Of a stretch of DNA of 51,287 bases, positions 8,952 to 18,080 are shown in pieces. The position numbers and the translations under genes were made by a program. Each line of letters begins with the position of its first letter. Within the stretch, counting starts at the first letter, position 1. The notes under the pieces are model-generated. The model was not told the origin of the DNA, did no database searches, and saw only the letters and a list, made by a program, of their open reading frames with translations. The stretch comes from Defluviitaleaceae bacterium (GTDB taxonomy: Bacteria; Bacillota; Clostridia; Lachnospirales; WQUN01): positions 1-51,287 of the forward strand of contig WQVD01000021.1 in the NCBI GenBank assembly GCA_009781755.1. Reading direction: 5' to 3'.

Positions 8952-9146
8952 ATGACAACACTTAACCGAATCTCCGCAAGCATGCGCGTCATGAATGATG
9001 ACAAGAAGCGTATATGCTCCGTCCTCGGCATGGCACACGATGTAGAAGCTGCCACCGTGGGCAACTTTGTCGATGCCATCGAGACCCTGTACAACAACTG
9101 CGCGTGCACCGCACGCATGAATATTGCATTGGAAGTAGTGCGATAG
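8952..9146 (+). CDS. DUF1659-like small protein
   Basis: A 64-residue protein beginning MTTLNRISASMRVMN, with a very strong AAAGGAGGTGA site. It has the size, position and pattern (basic start, central acidic helix VGNFVDAIETL) of the DUF1659 proteins that precede DUF2922 genes in Firmicutes, but similarity is judged by eye and is modest. No enzymatic motif is present. It lies 15 bases before the DUF2922 gene and the two surely share a transcript. Confidence 0.7.
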   Translation: MTTLNRISASMRVMNDDKKRICSVLGMAHDVEAATVGNFVDAIETLYNNCACTARMNIALEVVR

Positions 9147-9161
9147 AATGGAGGTGAAACC

Positions 9162-9371
9162 ATGACCCATTATTCAATCATAATGAACACGGACAAGGGT
9201 ATGCGGCGCACACTGCGCATCAGCAACCCGAATCCTAACCTGCCGACACAAGACATAGCCGCCGCGGTGGACAAGCTCATCGCCAACGATGTATACGAAC
9301 CATCACGCGGTACGCTGGATAACTTGAACCGCATGGAAATGACTACGATACAAACATCCGTAATACTGTAA
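9162..9371 (+). CDS. DUF2922 family small protein
   Basis: A 69-residue protein with the DUF2922 pattern: an early beta segment (YSIIMNTDKGMRRTLRISNP), then a helix TQDIAAAVDKLIANDVYE and a beta end. The function of the family is unknown. GGAGGTGA lies about seven bases before the ATG. A long terminator hairpin follows ten bases after the stop. Confidence 0.8.
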   Translation: MTHYSIIMNTDKGMRRTLRISNPNPNLPTQDIAAAVDKLIANDVYEPSRGTLDNLNRMEMTTIQTSVIL

Positions 9372-9381
9372 GGCTAGACAC

Positions 9382-9427
9382 AAAAGCACCCCGCCAATGG
9401 ACAAGAATCCAAGGGCGGGGTGCTTTT
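9382..9427. terminator. Bidirectional intrinsic terminator
   Basis: Perfect 14-base arms AAAAGCACCCCGCC (9382-9395) and GGCGGGGTGCTTTT (9414-9427) lie between the DUF2922 gene and the convergent small peptide gene. T-runs are formed on both strands, so it can end both transcripts. Confidence 0.9.
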
Positions 9428-9431
9428 CGGT

Positions 9432-9584
9432 TTAACAACCTTCTTCGACTTCGGCAATTACAATGGTGCTTGTCGGATGCGGCCTAATTGGGTCGTCGCC
9501 GCCTATTTCCAATGCTATTGTGGCGAGCGGTGTCATTAAAAAGACAAGGGCGGCTGTGGCCAGTGTTATCAACCTTTTTTTCAC
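9432..9584 (-). CDS. Small exported peptide, candidate signal precursor for the adjacent XRE-TPR regulator
   Basis: A 50-residue frame starting at GTG 9584 that overlaps the regulator stop (GTGA). An AAGGGGG site lies seven bases upstream inside the regulator gene. The peptide has a basic start (VKKRL), a hydrophobic stretch of about 18 residues and a possible signal-peptidase site near ATIA, leaving an acidic tail that ends EVEEGC. Order, coupling and size match peptide genes that follow RNPP regulators such as PlcR-PapR and NprR-NprX. The mature signal cannot be read from sequence. A terminator begins five bases after the stop. Confidence 0.65.
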   Translation of the reverse strand: MKKRLITLATAALVFLMTPLATIALEIGGDDPIRPHPTSTIVIAEVEEGC

Positions 9585-10825
9585 ATAAAATCCCCCTTTC
9601 TTAATTTTTCGTTAAGTACACATGCGTGGGTTATATAATCCAAGGCCTGCTTTGGGTTAGACAATTTTAAATGTCGGCCAAGTGCTTGATAACAAGTGAT
9701 TAGCAACTCATTGTGTTCATATTTGATTAATGATGGGATGGATTCGTTAACGAGGTATTCATGCGAATCTTTGTGGTCAAAGGTGTACAAGCATTTTAAT
9801 GTGCGCAACATGATATAGATTTTTGTATTTGTCTTGGAAGATGCGATCCCTTCTTCCAAACATTGCAATGCTTCGGCCTTGCGATTGCAACCCATCAAAG
9901 ATATTGTTTTGTAATACAAGGTATATGGATATGCATGGGGTGATCTAAGTGGAAGCGCAGTTTCATATGCTGCCAATGCAGCGCTGTGGTTACCCCTATG
10001 AGCATGTGCAATCCCGATTTTTTCATATATTACGCCAACAAATAAATCTTTATCCTTTTTTTGCTTTTCATCGTCCAAGCAATCTTCTAGCTTTTCCAAG
10101 GCCTCGGCGGTTCTGCCCATGTGTATATAATTGGTGGCGATGAAATATTCGGTGTCGTTGTTGGTGCGTTTGCTTTTTGATAGGGCTTGCGATTTTTCAA
10201 AATATTCCAAAGCACGACTTGCGTACCCCATGTCGGTAAGGCAATGACCTATATTGAAGTAAATAGATTCGTCTTTGTATCCCAACGTGGTCATACATTC
10301 AAGTGCAATGAAGTATGCATCCAATGCCGAACGGTATTGATATGCATGCATATAGCGGTTGCCGCTTTGGCGATAGAACCAATACTTGTGCTCGTCATTA
10401 AATGCATTTACTTGCATTTTTACTTCATTATAAAGTGCGTCGTACTTGTTTATTTCTTTGCTGATGCGGTAATAGCTCAACGTGAATAGTTGGCACAATA
10501 TCCGCAAGTTGCTATCCACGGTAAGCGCAGCAATGCGGGCAATGATCGGGTATGTTTTGGCGGCTTCACTAACATCTTCACGAAAGACCACTTCTCGCCA
10601 GTCGTGCAATTTGGTTAAAAAGTCACGTTCTTCTTTTTTATTAAACGGAAGATCGGGTGCGTCCAGCGCTTCTTTAAATCGTGCGATGTAGTCGGGAGGC
10701 ATTTTGCGTTGCTTTGATTCAATGAGTGAAACGTAGGAACGATGAAAATTCATTGCATTCGCCAATTCAGTTTTTGTTAGTCCTTGATTTTTCCTGATTG
10801 CAATTATTTTATCCAATGTGGTCAT
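9581..10825 (-). CDS. XRE-family HTH regulator with TPR domain (RNPP-like)
   Basis: A 414-residue protein. Residues 1-55 form an HTH: LDKIIAIRKNQGLTKTELANA, then RSYVSLIESKQRKMPPDYIARF. The rest is a series of TPR-like repeats, for example YFNIGHCLTDMGYASRALEYFEKS and IYEKIGIAHAHRGNHSAALAAYETAL. This layout is that of peptide-controlled regulators of the RNPP group. GGGAGT lies nine bases before the ATG. It is translationally coupled to the small exported peptide behind it, and transcribed away from the secreted-protein pseudogene at 11.2 kb, the likely regulated neighbour. Confidence 0.85.
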   Translation of the reverse strand: MTTLDKIIAIRKNQGLTKTELANAMNFHRSYVSLIESKQRKMPPDYIARFKEALDAPDLPFNKKEERDFLTKLHDWREVVFREDVSEAAKTYPIIARIAALTVDSNLRILCQLFTLSYYRISKEINKYDALYNEVKMQVNAFNDEHKYWFYRQSGNRYMHAYQYRSALDAYFIALECMTTLGYKDESIYFNIGHCLTDMGYASRALEYFEKSQALSKSKRTNNDTEYFIATNYIHMGRTAEALEKLEDCLDDEKQKKDKDLFVGVIYEKIGIAHAHRGNHSAALAAYETALPLRSPHAYPYTLYYKTISLMGCNRKAEALQCLEEGIASSKTNTKIYIMLRTLKCLYTFDHKDSHEYLVNESIPSLIKYEHNELLITCYQALGRHLKLSNPKQALDYITHACVLNEKLRKGDFM

Positions 10826-10870
10826 GATTTCAACTCCCGTCGCGTGACAGATTTTGTAAAACAGGGCGAT

Positions 10871-10899
10871 AACGTACCGATTTTGTCGGGTCTTGTCAA
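10871..10899 (-). promoter_or_regulatory. Possible promoter of the XRE-TPR regulator
   Basis: On the reverse strand TTGACA (10899-10894) is followed after 17 bases by TACGTT (10876-10871), a perfect -35 with a poor -10. It lies about 45 bases before the regulator start. Confidence 0.4.
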
Positions 10900-10935
10900 C
10901 GCAGGCGGTATTTTCACCAATGCGACGCGCTCCCC

Positions 10936-10946
10936 GGGGGGGGGGG
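10936..10946. repeat. Run of 11 G residues
   Basis: A homopolymer of about eleven G preceded by four C lies in the 350-base divergent region between the XRE-TPR regulator and the secreted-protein gene. No gene lies in 10826-11182. Such runs can slip in length, so the count itself is uncertain. Confidence 0.8.
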
Positions 10947-11045
10947 TAAAAGCTCGTATTTAAAGGCTTTTTCGGGATTCATCATGGCGCAAAAACGGAG
11001 AAAAATATTGCTTAAAAAGAAAAAATATTTGTCACGCTCATTTGC

Positions 11046-11074
11046 TTGACGGGTGATTTTGGTGTGGGTAATAT
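11046..11074 (+). promoter_or_regulatory. Sigma-A-like promoter of the secreted-protein gene
   Basis: TTGACG at 11046-11051, a 17-base spacer and TAATAT at 11069-11074. The start would fall near 11081, about 100 bases before the start codon. It is separated from the regulator promoter by the G-run. Confidence 0.5.
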
Positions 11075-11182
11075 AACTTCACAATCGCACGATGATGGTT
11101 GGACTAATGGTTAGTTATACATATCTATCGGTAGAGTTCTTCATCGACGGATGGAGCAAAATTATATTAAAGGAGATTGAAA

Positions 11183-12252
11183 ATGAAAAAGAAAATGATG
11201 TTTTTTGCATTGTTTATAATGACCGTTGTATTTTTCTCATCATCCGTACCTGTTGTTGCATTAAATGTAGACGATGAATCAATTGCACTGTCAACAGAAG
11301 CTGTGACGCGCTCTGTTACTGTTGATGGATTTGCGTTTGAAATTACGGAGTACCTTGATGAAAATTATCGCTTAATTATGGCAATAGAGAGACAATTGCC
11401 CGCTGTTAGACTAATTAGAGGTGAGGTGAACCTTGAAGAAGCAAGGGCGTTGCTTCGGGCATTGGGCAAGAATGATTATATGATATCACTCATTACAGAT
11501 GAACAATTGGCACATGTTGCCATGTCTGGTCGTGCATATGCTTCGCTTGCGTATATGACCGAGTGCATGATGGGGGAAACACATTACATTAAAAGAGAAG
11601 ACGCGCTTAGTTTAACAGAAAGTACAAACGAACACATTTTACAACAACATACAATGATGCAAGATTATGGAATGCTCCACTTTTTACTGCAAATCATGGT
11701 GTAATTCAAGTTTCGTTGGTGGTGTCGCAGCGCCGAGTTATAGATGGGCATTGTAATTGGATGTTTTTAACAAGTGCTACTTGGTTAAGTATGCCCTACC
11801 GAAGGAACTACGGTTCAATTGGTTCAGTTGCGCAAAATGTGGCTGTTACTGCGCGTGGACTTGCTGCTTATGTGTATACGCAAGACAGACTTATGCCTGG
11901 GTCATTTACCACAACAGAGGTTAGGGGGTCGGCTTATAATCATTGGGTGGTTGGCACTGGAGAATTGTCTGGAGCTGCTGCACGCTTTCGACTGCCTTCT
12001 GATGTGCACGGTTGGTATTCTGTGGTAAATCGTAATTTTACTGTCGCAGTTGCTCATAATGCAAGTCAAAGAATTATTGGCTCTCCATTCAATGCAAGAG
12101 GCACTTATGTGCATCGTACTATTGGTTTGACTACGCCATCAATAAGCATCAGCGCTTCGGGTCCGTCAATTGGAATTGGAATTGGGGCTAACTATACGTC
12201 TTTCATGTCGCCATTACTATTGATTCAAGGAACAACCGTGCGCCCGGTTTGA
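11183..12252 (+). pseudogene. Secreted protein of unknown function, frameshifted near 11670
   Basis: ATG 11183 follows AAAGGAGA and starts a signal peptide (MKKKMMFFALFIMTVVFFSS). The first frame ends at 11704. The second frame continues to 12252 and is open well upstream of any start codon, reading NAPLFTANHGVIQVSLVV across the junction. Adding one A in GGAAT near 11671 joins them into one product of about 355 residues with DYGNAPLF at the joint. The C-terminal half is rich in small residues and ends in a glycine/isoleucine repeat. No family is recognised. It faces the XRE-TPR regulator and may be its target. The break could be real or a sequencing error. Confidence 0.7.
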
Positions 12253-12304
12253 TAACGCTGGTGCTGAATTTAAAAAGATTGAATTTGTAAATAACGGTAA
12301 AATG

Positions 12305-12347
12305 CAAAATGAGCATCCCAAGGAATAAGCTTGGGTTGCTCATTTTG
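12305..12347 (+). terminator. Hairpin terminator after the secreted-protein gene
   Basis: CAAAATGAGCATCCCAAG (12305-12322) pairs with CTTGGGTTGCTCATTTTG (12330-12347) apart from one T-T mismatch, with a seven-base loop. T residues form part of the descending arm; the tail after it is short on T. Confidence 0.65.
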
Positions 12348-12384
12348 GCAGTTAATATAAGTTTGACACACATGGAGGTGCAAA

Positions 12385-12576
12385 ATGATTAAACTTCTCG
12401 TACTTGCTTTAATTTCATCACCAATATTATTCTTACTAACTATAGCCTTCGAAGTAAATAGAGTTGATAGTGTAGGTGTAGGATTGCTGGTTGTATTATT
12501 AAATTTAATAAACTTGATTTACGTGGGAATTATTTATCACAAATTGTGCGATATAGAAAAACATTTGAAAAAGTAG
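12385..12576 (+). CDS. Small two-helix membrane protein
   Basis: A 63-residue protein with two hydrophobic segments (about 3-22 and 31-53), then a charged tail CDIEKHLKK. GGAGGTGCAAA precedes the ATG. The gene is AT-rich like the secreted-protein pseudogene before it and could be an immunity or accessory membrane protein, but there is no evidence for any function beyond location. It converges on uvrB. Confidence 0.6.
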   Translation: MIKLLVLALISSPILFLLTIAFEVNRVDSVGVGLLVVLLNLINLIYVGIIYHKLCDIEKHLKK

Positions 12577-12591
12577 TTCGTAAGGGAACCT

Positions 12592-14574
12592 TTACAAATA
12601 CTTCCGCAACCCCAGCAACTCATCCCGCAGTTGCGCGGCGCGTTCAAATTGCAATTCGGCGGCGGCTTGTTTCATGTTTTTCTCTACGGATTTGATGAGT
12701 TTGGTTAGCTCGTCGCGGTTCATGGATTCGGGGTCTTTTTTTAATTGTGCTGTTGTGGCTTCGGGTTCGGCGGTTAGGCGGATGCGCTCGCGCACGGCTT
12801 TGACGATGGATTGCGGGGTGATGCCGTTGGCCTCGTTGTAGGCTTCTTGGATGGCGCGGCGGCGGTTGGTTTCGCCGATGGCGTAGGTCATGGAGTCGGT
12901 GTATTTGTCGGCATACATGATGACGCGGCCGTGTACGTTGCGTGCTGCGCGGCCGATGGTTTGTACCAGCGACGTGGCGGAGCGCAGGAAGCCTTCCTTG
13001 TCTGCGTCCAGGATGGCCACGAGGGATACTTCGGGGATGTCGAGCCCCTCGCGCAGCAGGTTGATGCCCACCAGCACGTCGAACACGTCCATGCGCAGGT
13101 CGCGGATGATTTCCAACCGCTCCAGCGTTACGATGTCGGAGTGTAGGTAGCGCACGCGGATGCCTGCTTCTTTTAGGTAATTGGTTAGGTCTTCGGCCAT
13201 GCGCTTGGTTAGCGTGGTTACGAGGACTTTTTGTTTTTGTTCCAACACGGCGTTGATTTCGCCGATGAGGTCGTCGATTTGGCCTTTGATGGGACGCACG
13301 AAAACAGGGGGGTCGAGTAGGCCAGTGGGGCGGATGATTTGCTCCACTTCCAACTCGCTGTGCGCTTTTTCGTACACCGATGGCGTGGCGGATACGAATA
13401 ACATCTGCGGGATTTTCTTCTCGAATTCTTCAAATTTGAGGGGGCGGTTGTCCATGGCCGACGGCAGGCGGAATCCGTATTCCACCAGCGTATTTTTGCG
13501 CGACCGGTCGCCCTCATACATACCCCGCGCCTGCGGAATCGACACATGCGATTCGTCCGCGATGATAAGGAAGTCGTTGGGGAAGAAATCCAGCAGCGTA
13601 TACGGTGTTGAGCCGCGCTCGCGTCCGGATAAATGCAAAGAATAGTTTTCGATACCGGAGCAGAAGCCGATTTCGCGCATCATTTCGATGTCGTAGCGGG
13701 TGCGCTGGAGTAGGCGCTGTGCCTCCAGCAGCTTGTCCTGCGACTTCATGTATACGAGTTGTTCCTCCAGCTCCGCCTCGATGCGCTCGATGGCGATTTC
13801 GAGCCGTTCCTTGCTGGTGACGTAGTGCGACGCGGGCCAGATGACGATGTGATTGACCACGTTTGTGACCTCGCCCGTCAGCGCATGTATTTCACTGATT
13901 TTTTCAATTTCATCGCCAAAGAATTCCACCCGCACCGCTTGTTCGGCCGAATTGGATAAAAAAATCTCCAACACGTCGCCCCTTGCACGGAAGGTGCCGC
14001 GTTGGAAATTTAAGTCGTTGCGGTTATATTGTATTTCTACGAGCTTGCGCATGATGTCGTTGCGGTCGCGCTCCATGCCTTTGCGTAATGACAGCATCAA
14101 ATCGCGGTATTCGCCGGGGTCGCCCAAGCCGTAGATGCATGATACGCTGGCGATGATGACCACATCGCGCCGCTCAAACAAAGCCGACGTAGCCGAATGC
14201 CGCAAGCGGTCGATTTCTTCGTTGACAGACGAGTCCTTTTCAATAAATGAATCCGTGGACGGCACATACGCCTCTGGCTGGTAATAGTCGTAATACGACA
14301 CAAAATACTCCACCGCGTTGTCGGGGAAGAATTCTTTGAACTCGCTGTACAGCTGCGCCGCCAGCGTCTTGTTGTGCGCCATCACCAGCGTGGGCTTTTG
14401 CAATGCTTGTATCACATGCGCCATGGAGAAGGTCTTGCCCGACCCCGTAACCCCCAAAAGCGTTTGAAACCGCTTGCCTTCCTTAAATCCTTGTGCCAAG
14501 GCGGCGATGGCCTCGGGTTGGTCGCCCGTGGGGGCGAAGGGAGCACACACTTTGAACGGAATTTTGGGCGTCAT
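12592..14574 (-). CDS. uvrB: Excinuclease ABC subunit B
   Basis: Damage-verifying helicase-like subunit of nucleotide excision repair, working with UvrA and UvrC on DNA. The 660-residue length is standard. Visible are GVTGSGKT (Walker A, near 40), the beta-hairpin [12 protein letters not shown] near 95, the DESH box ([11 protein letters not shown]) near 340, helicase motifs in the second RecA lobe, and the C-terminal UVR motif ([19 protein letters not shown]). I start at ATG 14574 (MTPKIPFKV) because GAGG lies nearby and homologues begin here; the frame is open 162 bases further but that part is not UvrB-like. It sits between two signalling modules. Confidence 0.96.
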   Translation of the reverse strand: MTPKIPFKVCAPFAPTGDQPEAIAALAQGFKEGKRFQTLLGVTGSGKTFSMAHVIQALQKPTLVMAHNKTLAAQLYSEFKEFFPDNAVEYFVSYYDYYQPEAYVPSTDSFIEKDSSVNEEIDRLRHSATSALFERRDVVIIASVSCIYGLGDPGEYRDLMLSLRKGMERDRNDIMRKLVEIQYNRNDLNFQRGTFRARGDVLEIFLSNSAEQAVRVEFFGDEIEKISEIHALTGEVTNVVNHIVIWPASHYVTSKERLEIAIERIEAELEEQLVYMKSQDKLLEAQRLLQRTRYDIEMMREIGFCSGIENYSLHLSGRERGSTPYTLLDFFPNDFLIIADESHVSIPQARGMYEGDRSRKNTLVEYGFRLPSAMDNRPLKFEEFEKKIPQMLFVSATPSVYEKAHSELEVEQIIRPTGLLDPPVFVRPIKGQIDDLIGEINAVLEQKQKVLVTTLTKRMAEDLTNYLKEAGIRVRYLHSDIVTLERLEIIRDLRMDVFDVLVGINLLREGLDIPEVSLVAILDADKEGFLRSATSLVQTIGRAARNVHGRVIMYADKYTDSMTYAIGETNRRRAIQEAYNEANGITPQSIVKAVRERIRLTAEPEATTAQLKKDPESMNRDELTKLIKSVEKNMKQAAAELQFERAAQLRDELLGLRKYL

Positions 14575-14727
14575 GGATACCTCATTCTCGAATGACTCGA
14601 AATTATTTTCGCCGATTATACAAGAAAGGTTAACAATTAGAAACCTTTTACATTTGGCTGATACTAATCGTGTAAAATAAGCGGGTCGTTTTCTGTTGTT
14701 GGGCAAGAGTCGCAGGAGGAATGTTGA
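14575..14727. promoter_or_regulatory. Divergent promoter region uvrB / tandem regulator
   Basis: For uvrB a TATAAT lies on the reverse strand at 14620-14615, about 40 bases before the start, without a clear -35. For the regulator on the other strand TAAAAT near 14674 is a weak -10. I looked for a LexA-type box (GAAC-N4-GTTC) and see none. Confidence 0.3.
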
Positions 14728-16638
14728 ATGGCACATATTTACACGGGCGAGCGAATCAAGCGTTTACGATTACGGCAACAATGGACGCAGGATATGTTGC
14801 GCTACGAAGTAGGGTCACAAAGCGATTATGACCCCGATATGTATCGTTTGGAATCCGGAAGGTTATTACCCCGGACCGAATCTTTGGAAAAACTGCTTCA
14901 TGTATTTGGAACCGACGACGGCGAAATCATATGCCCGATATTGGACAACCAGCCCATGCACATATACACCATGCGACACATTTTGTTACAAGCATTGGAA
15001 AACGGCGATGTAGAAAAAGCAGAAGAAATGTATGAAGAAATGGCAGCGTTGACGGGCTTCGATACCCCGGTTAACCGCCAGTTCCTATTGAGCCAGCAGG
15101 CACGCATATGGGAGCTGCACGGCCGCCCAACAGAAGAAATAAAAGCATTGGTGCTGGAAGCCATTGATTTAACGTACAAAAATTTTGACCCATGCAATTT
15201 AAATATCGCCATCTTATTATTCGAAGAATTTGAATTGATGCATACATTGTCGCGCTTGGTCATGGCGCAGGGGCATATGGAGTACGCCATTAAGCTATCA
15301 TCCACGTTGTACAACGCAATACATAACACCCCCGTCGGCTACCGCGAAAAACGGCAAAAGCTGGTGCCGGTTCTATTAACACGGGCGCGCATCCAACAAC
15401 AAATCGCTGATTACAACGCGGTCATTGCTACCTGTGATGAAGGATTGGATGATTCGATTTTTTATTATTCGGGCAGGTGTACGCCCGATTTCATCCAATA
15501 TAAGGCCATGGCTCTATGCGCATTGGATCGCACAAGCGAAGCACTACCGCTTTTCAAGCAGGCATACATGGGATATTCACTTTTGCACGACCGCAACAAG
15601 GCTGAACAGGTGAATCAATTGGCCGATAAATATAATTTGTCGTTTGATTTTTATGGTGTAGACAAATTGAACCTTGACCCCATTCCGTTACAAACTTATG
15701 TACGGCGCACACCCCCGGCATGTAAAACCTTCGGCGATTTAATTCGCGTCCTGCGCGAGGAAGCGGGTTTGACCAAAAGGGATTTGTGCCGCGGCATTAT
15801 AAGCGAAGCCAATATGAGTAGACTCGAAACAAATAAAATACAAGGCCATATGTACTATGTAAAACCCATGCTGGAACGCCTAGGTTGCGCTCCCAGTTTG
15901 TATTGTAATTTTTATTTAAATAAAAATGATTACGATAATCAATACATGCGTAATGAAATAAAATGCTTGTTAATAAAACGCAAATATAGTGAAGCAGGTG
16001 AATTATTATTAAAATTAAAAGAAAAAAAAGATTATCAACATGGCCCCAACTTGCAATTTATTAAAGCTTCTGAATTAAGCTTCTTTATTAAAAGAAATGG
16101 AATCAGTAATCCGGAAATCCCAATATTAATAATTGACATCATAAAAATAACATGCCCCAATTTTATTGAAGATAATATTGATAAATTGCCCTTAACAATA
16201 AATGAAATTAACTTGATTTCGTATTTGGCTGGTTATTACGGTTCAAATAAAAATGAAGAAAAAGCCATTCGCATTTATACAAAATTAATTGATAATTTGG
16301 ACGTGAGGTATCAAGACGAAGATGGAAAAATTCGGATGTATACTACGTTGCTTGGCCGATTGGCAACATGTTTAGGAAATTTAAACAATAAAAAAGAAGC
16401 CTTGTTAGTATTAAACAAGGCTATCCAATACAGTTTGTCTCATAAACAATTGTTGCGTATTCCTGAACTATTATTCACAAGGACACATTATAATTATGAT
16501 TTAGGGGTAATAGATAATTGTCTCGCTTATTATTACATGTCCTATTATGGATTTTGCATGTTTATGCCCAAGTTCGAAAGACACGAAAAAATTGCAAAAA
16601 AAATTATCGAAGAAATGACAAATGTATGTATCGATTAG
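14728..16638 (+). CDS. Tandem XRE HTH-TPR regulator (two HTH-TPR units in one chain)
   Basis: A 636-residue protein with two copies of an HTH plus TPR-like layout. HTH 1 spans about residues 7-62 ([20 protein letters not shown], then [15 protein letters not shown]). Helical repeats follow to about 310. HTH 2 spans about 336-386 ([20 protein letters not shown], then MSRLETNKI), and a second repeat domain runs to the end. AGGAGGA lies seven bases before the ATG. DNA before about 15900 matches the window average, whereas the last 730 bases are strikingly AT-rich, so the gene looks like a fusion. It converges on the exported-peptide gene with a four-base overlap. A peptide-responsive regulator of that operon is the best inference. 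Confidence 0.75.
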   Translation: MAHIYTGERIKRLRLRQQWTQDMLRYEVGSQSDYDPDMYRLESGRLLPRTESLEKLLHVFGTDDGEIICPILDNQPMHIYTMRHILLQALENGDVEKAEEMYEEMAALTGFDTPVNRQFLLSQQARIWELHGRPTEEIKALVLEAIDLTYKNFDPCNLNIAILLFEEFELMHTLSRLVMAQGHMEYAIKLSSTLYNAIHNTPVGYREKRQKLVPVLLTRARIQQQIADYNAVIATCDEGLDDSIFYYSGRCTPDFIQYKAMALCALDRTSEALPLFKQAYMGYSLLHDRNKAEQVNQLADKYNLSFDFYGVDKLNLDPIPLQTYVRRTPPACKTFGDLIRVLREEAGLTKRDLCRGIISEANMSRLETNKIQGHMYYVKPMLERLGCAPSLYCNFYLNKNDYDNQYMRNEIKCLLIKRKYSEAGELLLKLKEKKDYQHGPNLQFIKASELSFFIKRNGISNPEIPILIIDIIKITCPNFIEDNIDKLPLTINEINLISYLAGYYGSNKNEEKAIRIYTKLIDNLDVRYQDEDGKIRMYTTLLGRLATCLGNLNNKKEALLVLNKAIQYSLSHKQLLRIPELLFTRTHYNYDLGVIDNCLAYYYMSYYGFCMFMPKFERHEKIAKKIIEEMTNVCID

Positions 16639-16790
16639 TTATCTTCGACCTCGTCATCAAGTGGGAAAATACGCAACGACATTGCTTGCATGCCAACCGA
16701 TGCGTAAGGAGCTTCTTCTACATCAGCGGGGGCCATGGGCAACACATTCACCAACAACGCCAACAACACACATGAAATTGTAAATTTCAT
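16635..16790 (-). CDS. Small exported peptide downstream of SPASM protein, candidate signal or RiPP precursor
   Basis: A 51-residue frame seven bases behind the radical-SAM-like gene. GAGGT lies about ten bases before the ATG. It has a hydrophobic N-terminus (MKFTISCVLLALLVNVLP) with a possible cut after MAPA, then a tail with SVGMQAMSLRIFPL and an acidic end DDEVEDN. The only cysteine lies in the hydrophobic part, so a thioether cross-link in the tail is unlikely. Layout and length resemble the peptide at 9432-9584. Two readings are possible: a pheromone precursor for the tandem regulator, or a substrate of the adjacent maturase-like protein. Confidence 0.6.
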   Translation of the reverse strand: MKFTISCVLLALLVNVLPMAPADVEEAPYASVGMQAMSLRIFPLDDEVEDN

Positions 16791-16797
16791 TTCTTCA

Positions 16798-18021
16798 CTA
16801 CCTCTCTTGGTTATGATATTTTTGTATTTCCACTTCATACAATAGGGGGAGTAAATCGTGTATTTGACTCTTGATCGAGTCGCATACCGGGTGAAACACA
16901 TCCTTGAGGTCTTTGAGCTGCATGGGGCAGCCGCCGCCACAAAGTAGGGAATAGATGCACGCGTTGCAAGCCTCGATCGTATCAATGTTGCGGTTGTAAA
17001 TCGAGTTTGCTTTGAATGCAACGGTCGGGTAGTAGGTGCCTATGCTTGCATCTATGTTGCCGGCAGAGGCCAAGCAGGTATACATACGGCCGTGCGCGTC
17101 AACCACCAGATTATTCTCGTGGGCGTAGCAACACGAATAAAGTGGCCGAATGGGGATGGAAACGGTAATCGAGTTTATAATGGGGTTGAACGACGACAAT
17201 AATCGATGATTCTTTAAGCGATTTTGTGGTGTGTCGTTGATGGTTGCTTTGTACATAGCTGCGGCTGCGCGGATGGATTCGTTTTGCGGTAGTACTTTTT
17301 CCGTCGTATTTTCGAACGAAATCAAGCCGCCATATTTTTTAATTTGTTCATCAAAATAACGTTCTGCTTCGTTTGCTTGGGTGCGGATGTTGACAGGGAT
17401 GTCGATGGCCAAGCATTTTTCTACACCGGAAATGATTTTGTTTAATATGGGGATGTCGTCGGATATATTGTTGTCCAGTGCAACGTTAATGCGGTACACG
17501 TGGGCGGTTTTGAATAAGTCAATAAATTCGTCTAGGTAATATCCGTTTGTGGTGATGCTGAATTTTATATCCGGTTTTTTATTAAAGAGGTAAGCCAATA
17601 AATCCTTCGTCTTTGGCAGCAGGGGTTCGCCACCGCACAAATCTATACATTCCAAATAATCGTCGGTTAATTCCAATGCGGCATCGATTAATTCGGGCGT
17701 GGTGGTGTCCATCATAGTCAGTGCTTTGCGATGCTTTCTATTTTTATAATCGGCATAGCGCAACATCGCCAGTAGTGCATCTTTAATCCGTGCTTCTTCT
17801 TCGTCATCGTGCACGAGGAAGCCGCGGGCGTTAAGACTTTCGTACAGTTCATCTTCTTCGGCGGTTAGGATGTGGTCATCTATGTCCTCTAGCTGCTTCC
17901 ACTGTATGATTTTTTCATAAATAGCTTGATCAATTTCATCAATATGCCCGTACAGGGCGTTGATTAATAATTTGTTGCCGTTGTCAAGGTCAACGATAAT
18001 TAAATGATTGATTAATTTCAC
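16798..18021 (-). CDS. Radical-SAM/SPASM-like peptide maturase lacking the radical-SAM cysteine motif
   Basis: A 407-residue protein with an N-terminal region typical of RiPP maturases (LLINALYGHIDEID near 18-31, ESLNARGFLV near 61-70). The radical-SAM fold follows: CGGEPLLPKTKDLLAYLF at 129-146, SITTNGYYL near 155 and RINVALDN near 177. The expected CX3CX2C between about residues 85 and 108 is absent; KALTMM runs straight into DTTTPELIDAAL. The SPASM domain is complete: C298, C316, C352, C355, C361, C365 and C380 in the usual spacing. Start is GTG 18021 with GAGGAG upstream. Without the first cluster normal SAM cleavage is not expected, so this is either a pseudoenzyme that binds peptide or a recently damaged gene. 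Confidence 0.8.
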   Translation of the reverse strand: MKLINHLIIVDLDNGNKLLINALYGHIDEIDQAIYEKIIQWKQLEDIDDHILTAEEDELYESLNARGFLVHDDEEEARIKDALLAMLRYADYKNRKHRKALTMMDTTTPELIDAALELTDDYLECIDLCGGEPLLPKTKDLLAYLFNKKPDIKFSITTNGYYLDEFIDLFKTAHVYRINVALDNNISDDIPILNKIISGVEKCLAIDIPVNIRTQANEAERYFDEQIKKYGGLISFENTTEKVLPQNESIRAAAAMYKATINDTPQNRLKNHRLLSSFNPIINSITVSIPIRPLYSCCYAHENNLVVDAHGRMYTCLASAGNIDASIGTYYPTVAFKANSIYNRNIDTIEACNACIYSLLCGGGCPMQLKDLKDVFHPVCDSIKSQIHDLLPLLYEVEIQKYHNQER

Positions 18022-18080
18022 TTTATTCCGCTCCTCAACAATACAAATGAACGCCGAGCGATACCATCACCGGGGAGGGG

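Noticed and set aside
14575..14727. LexA/SOS box for uvrB
   Set aside because: No GAAC-N4-GTTC-like palindrome is present in the gap.
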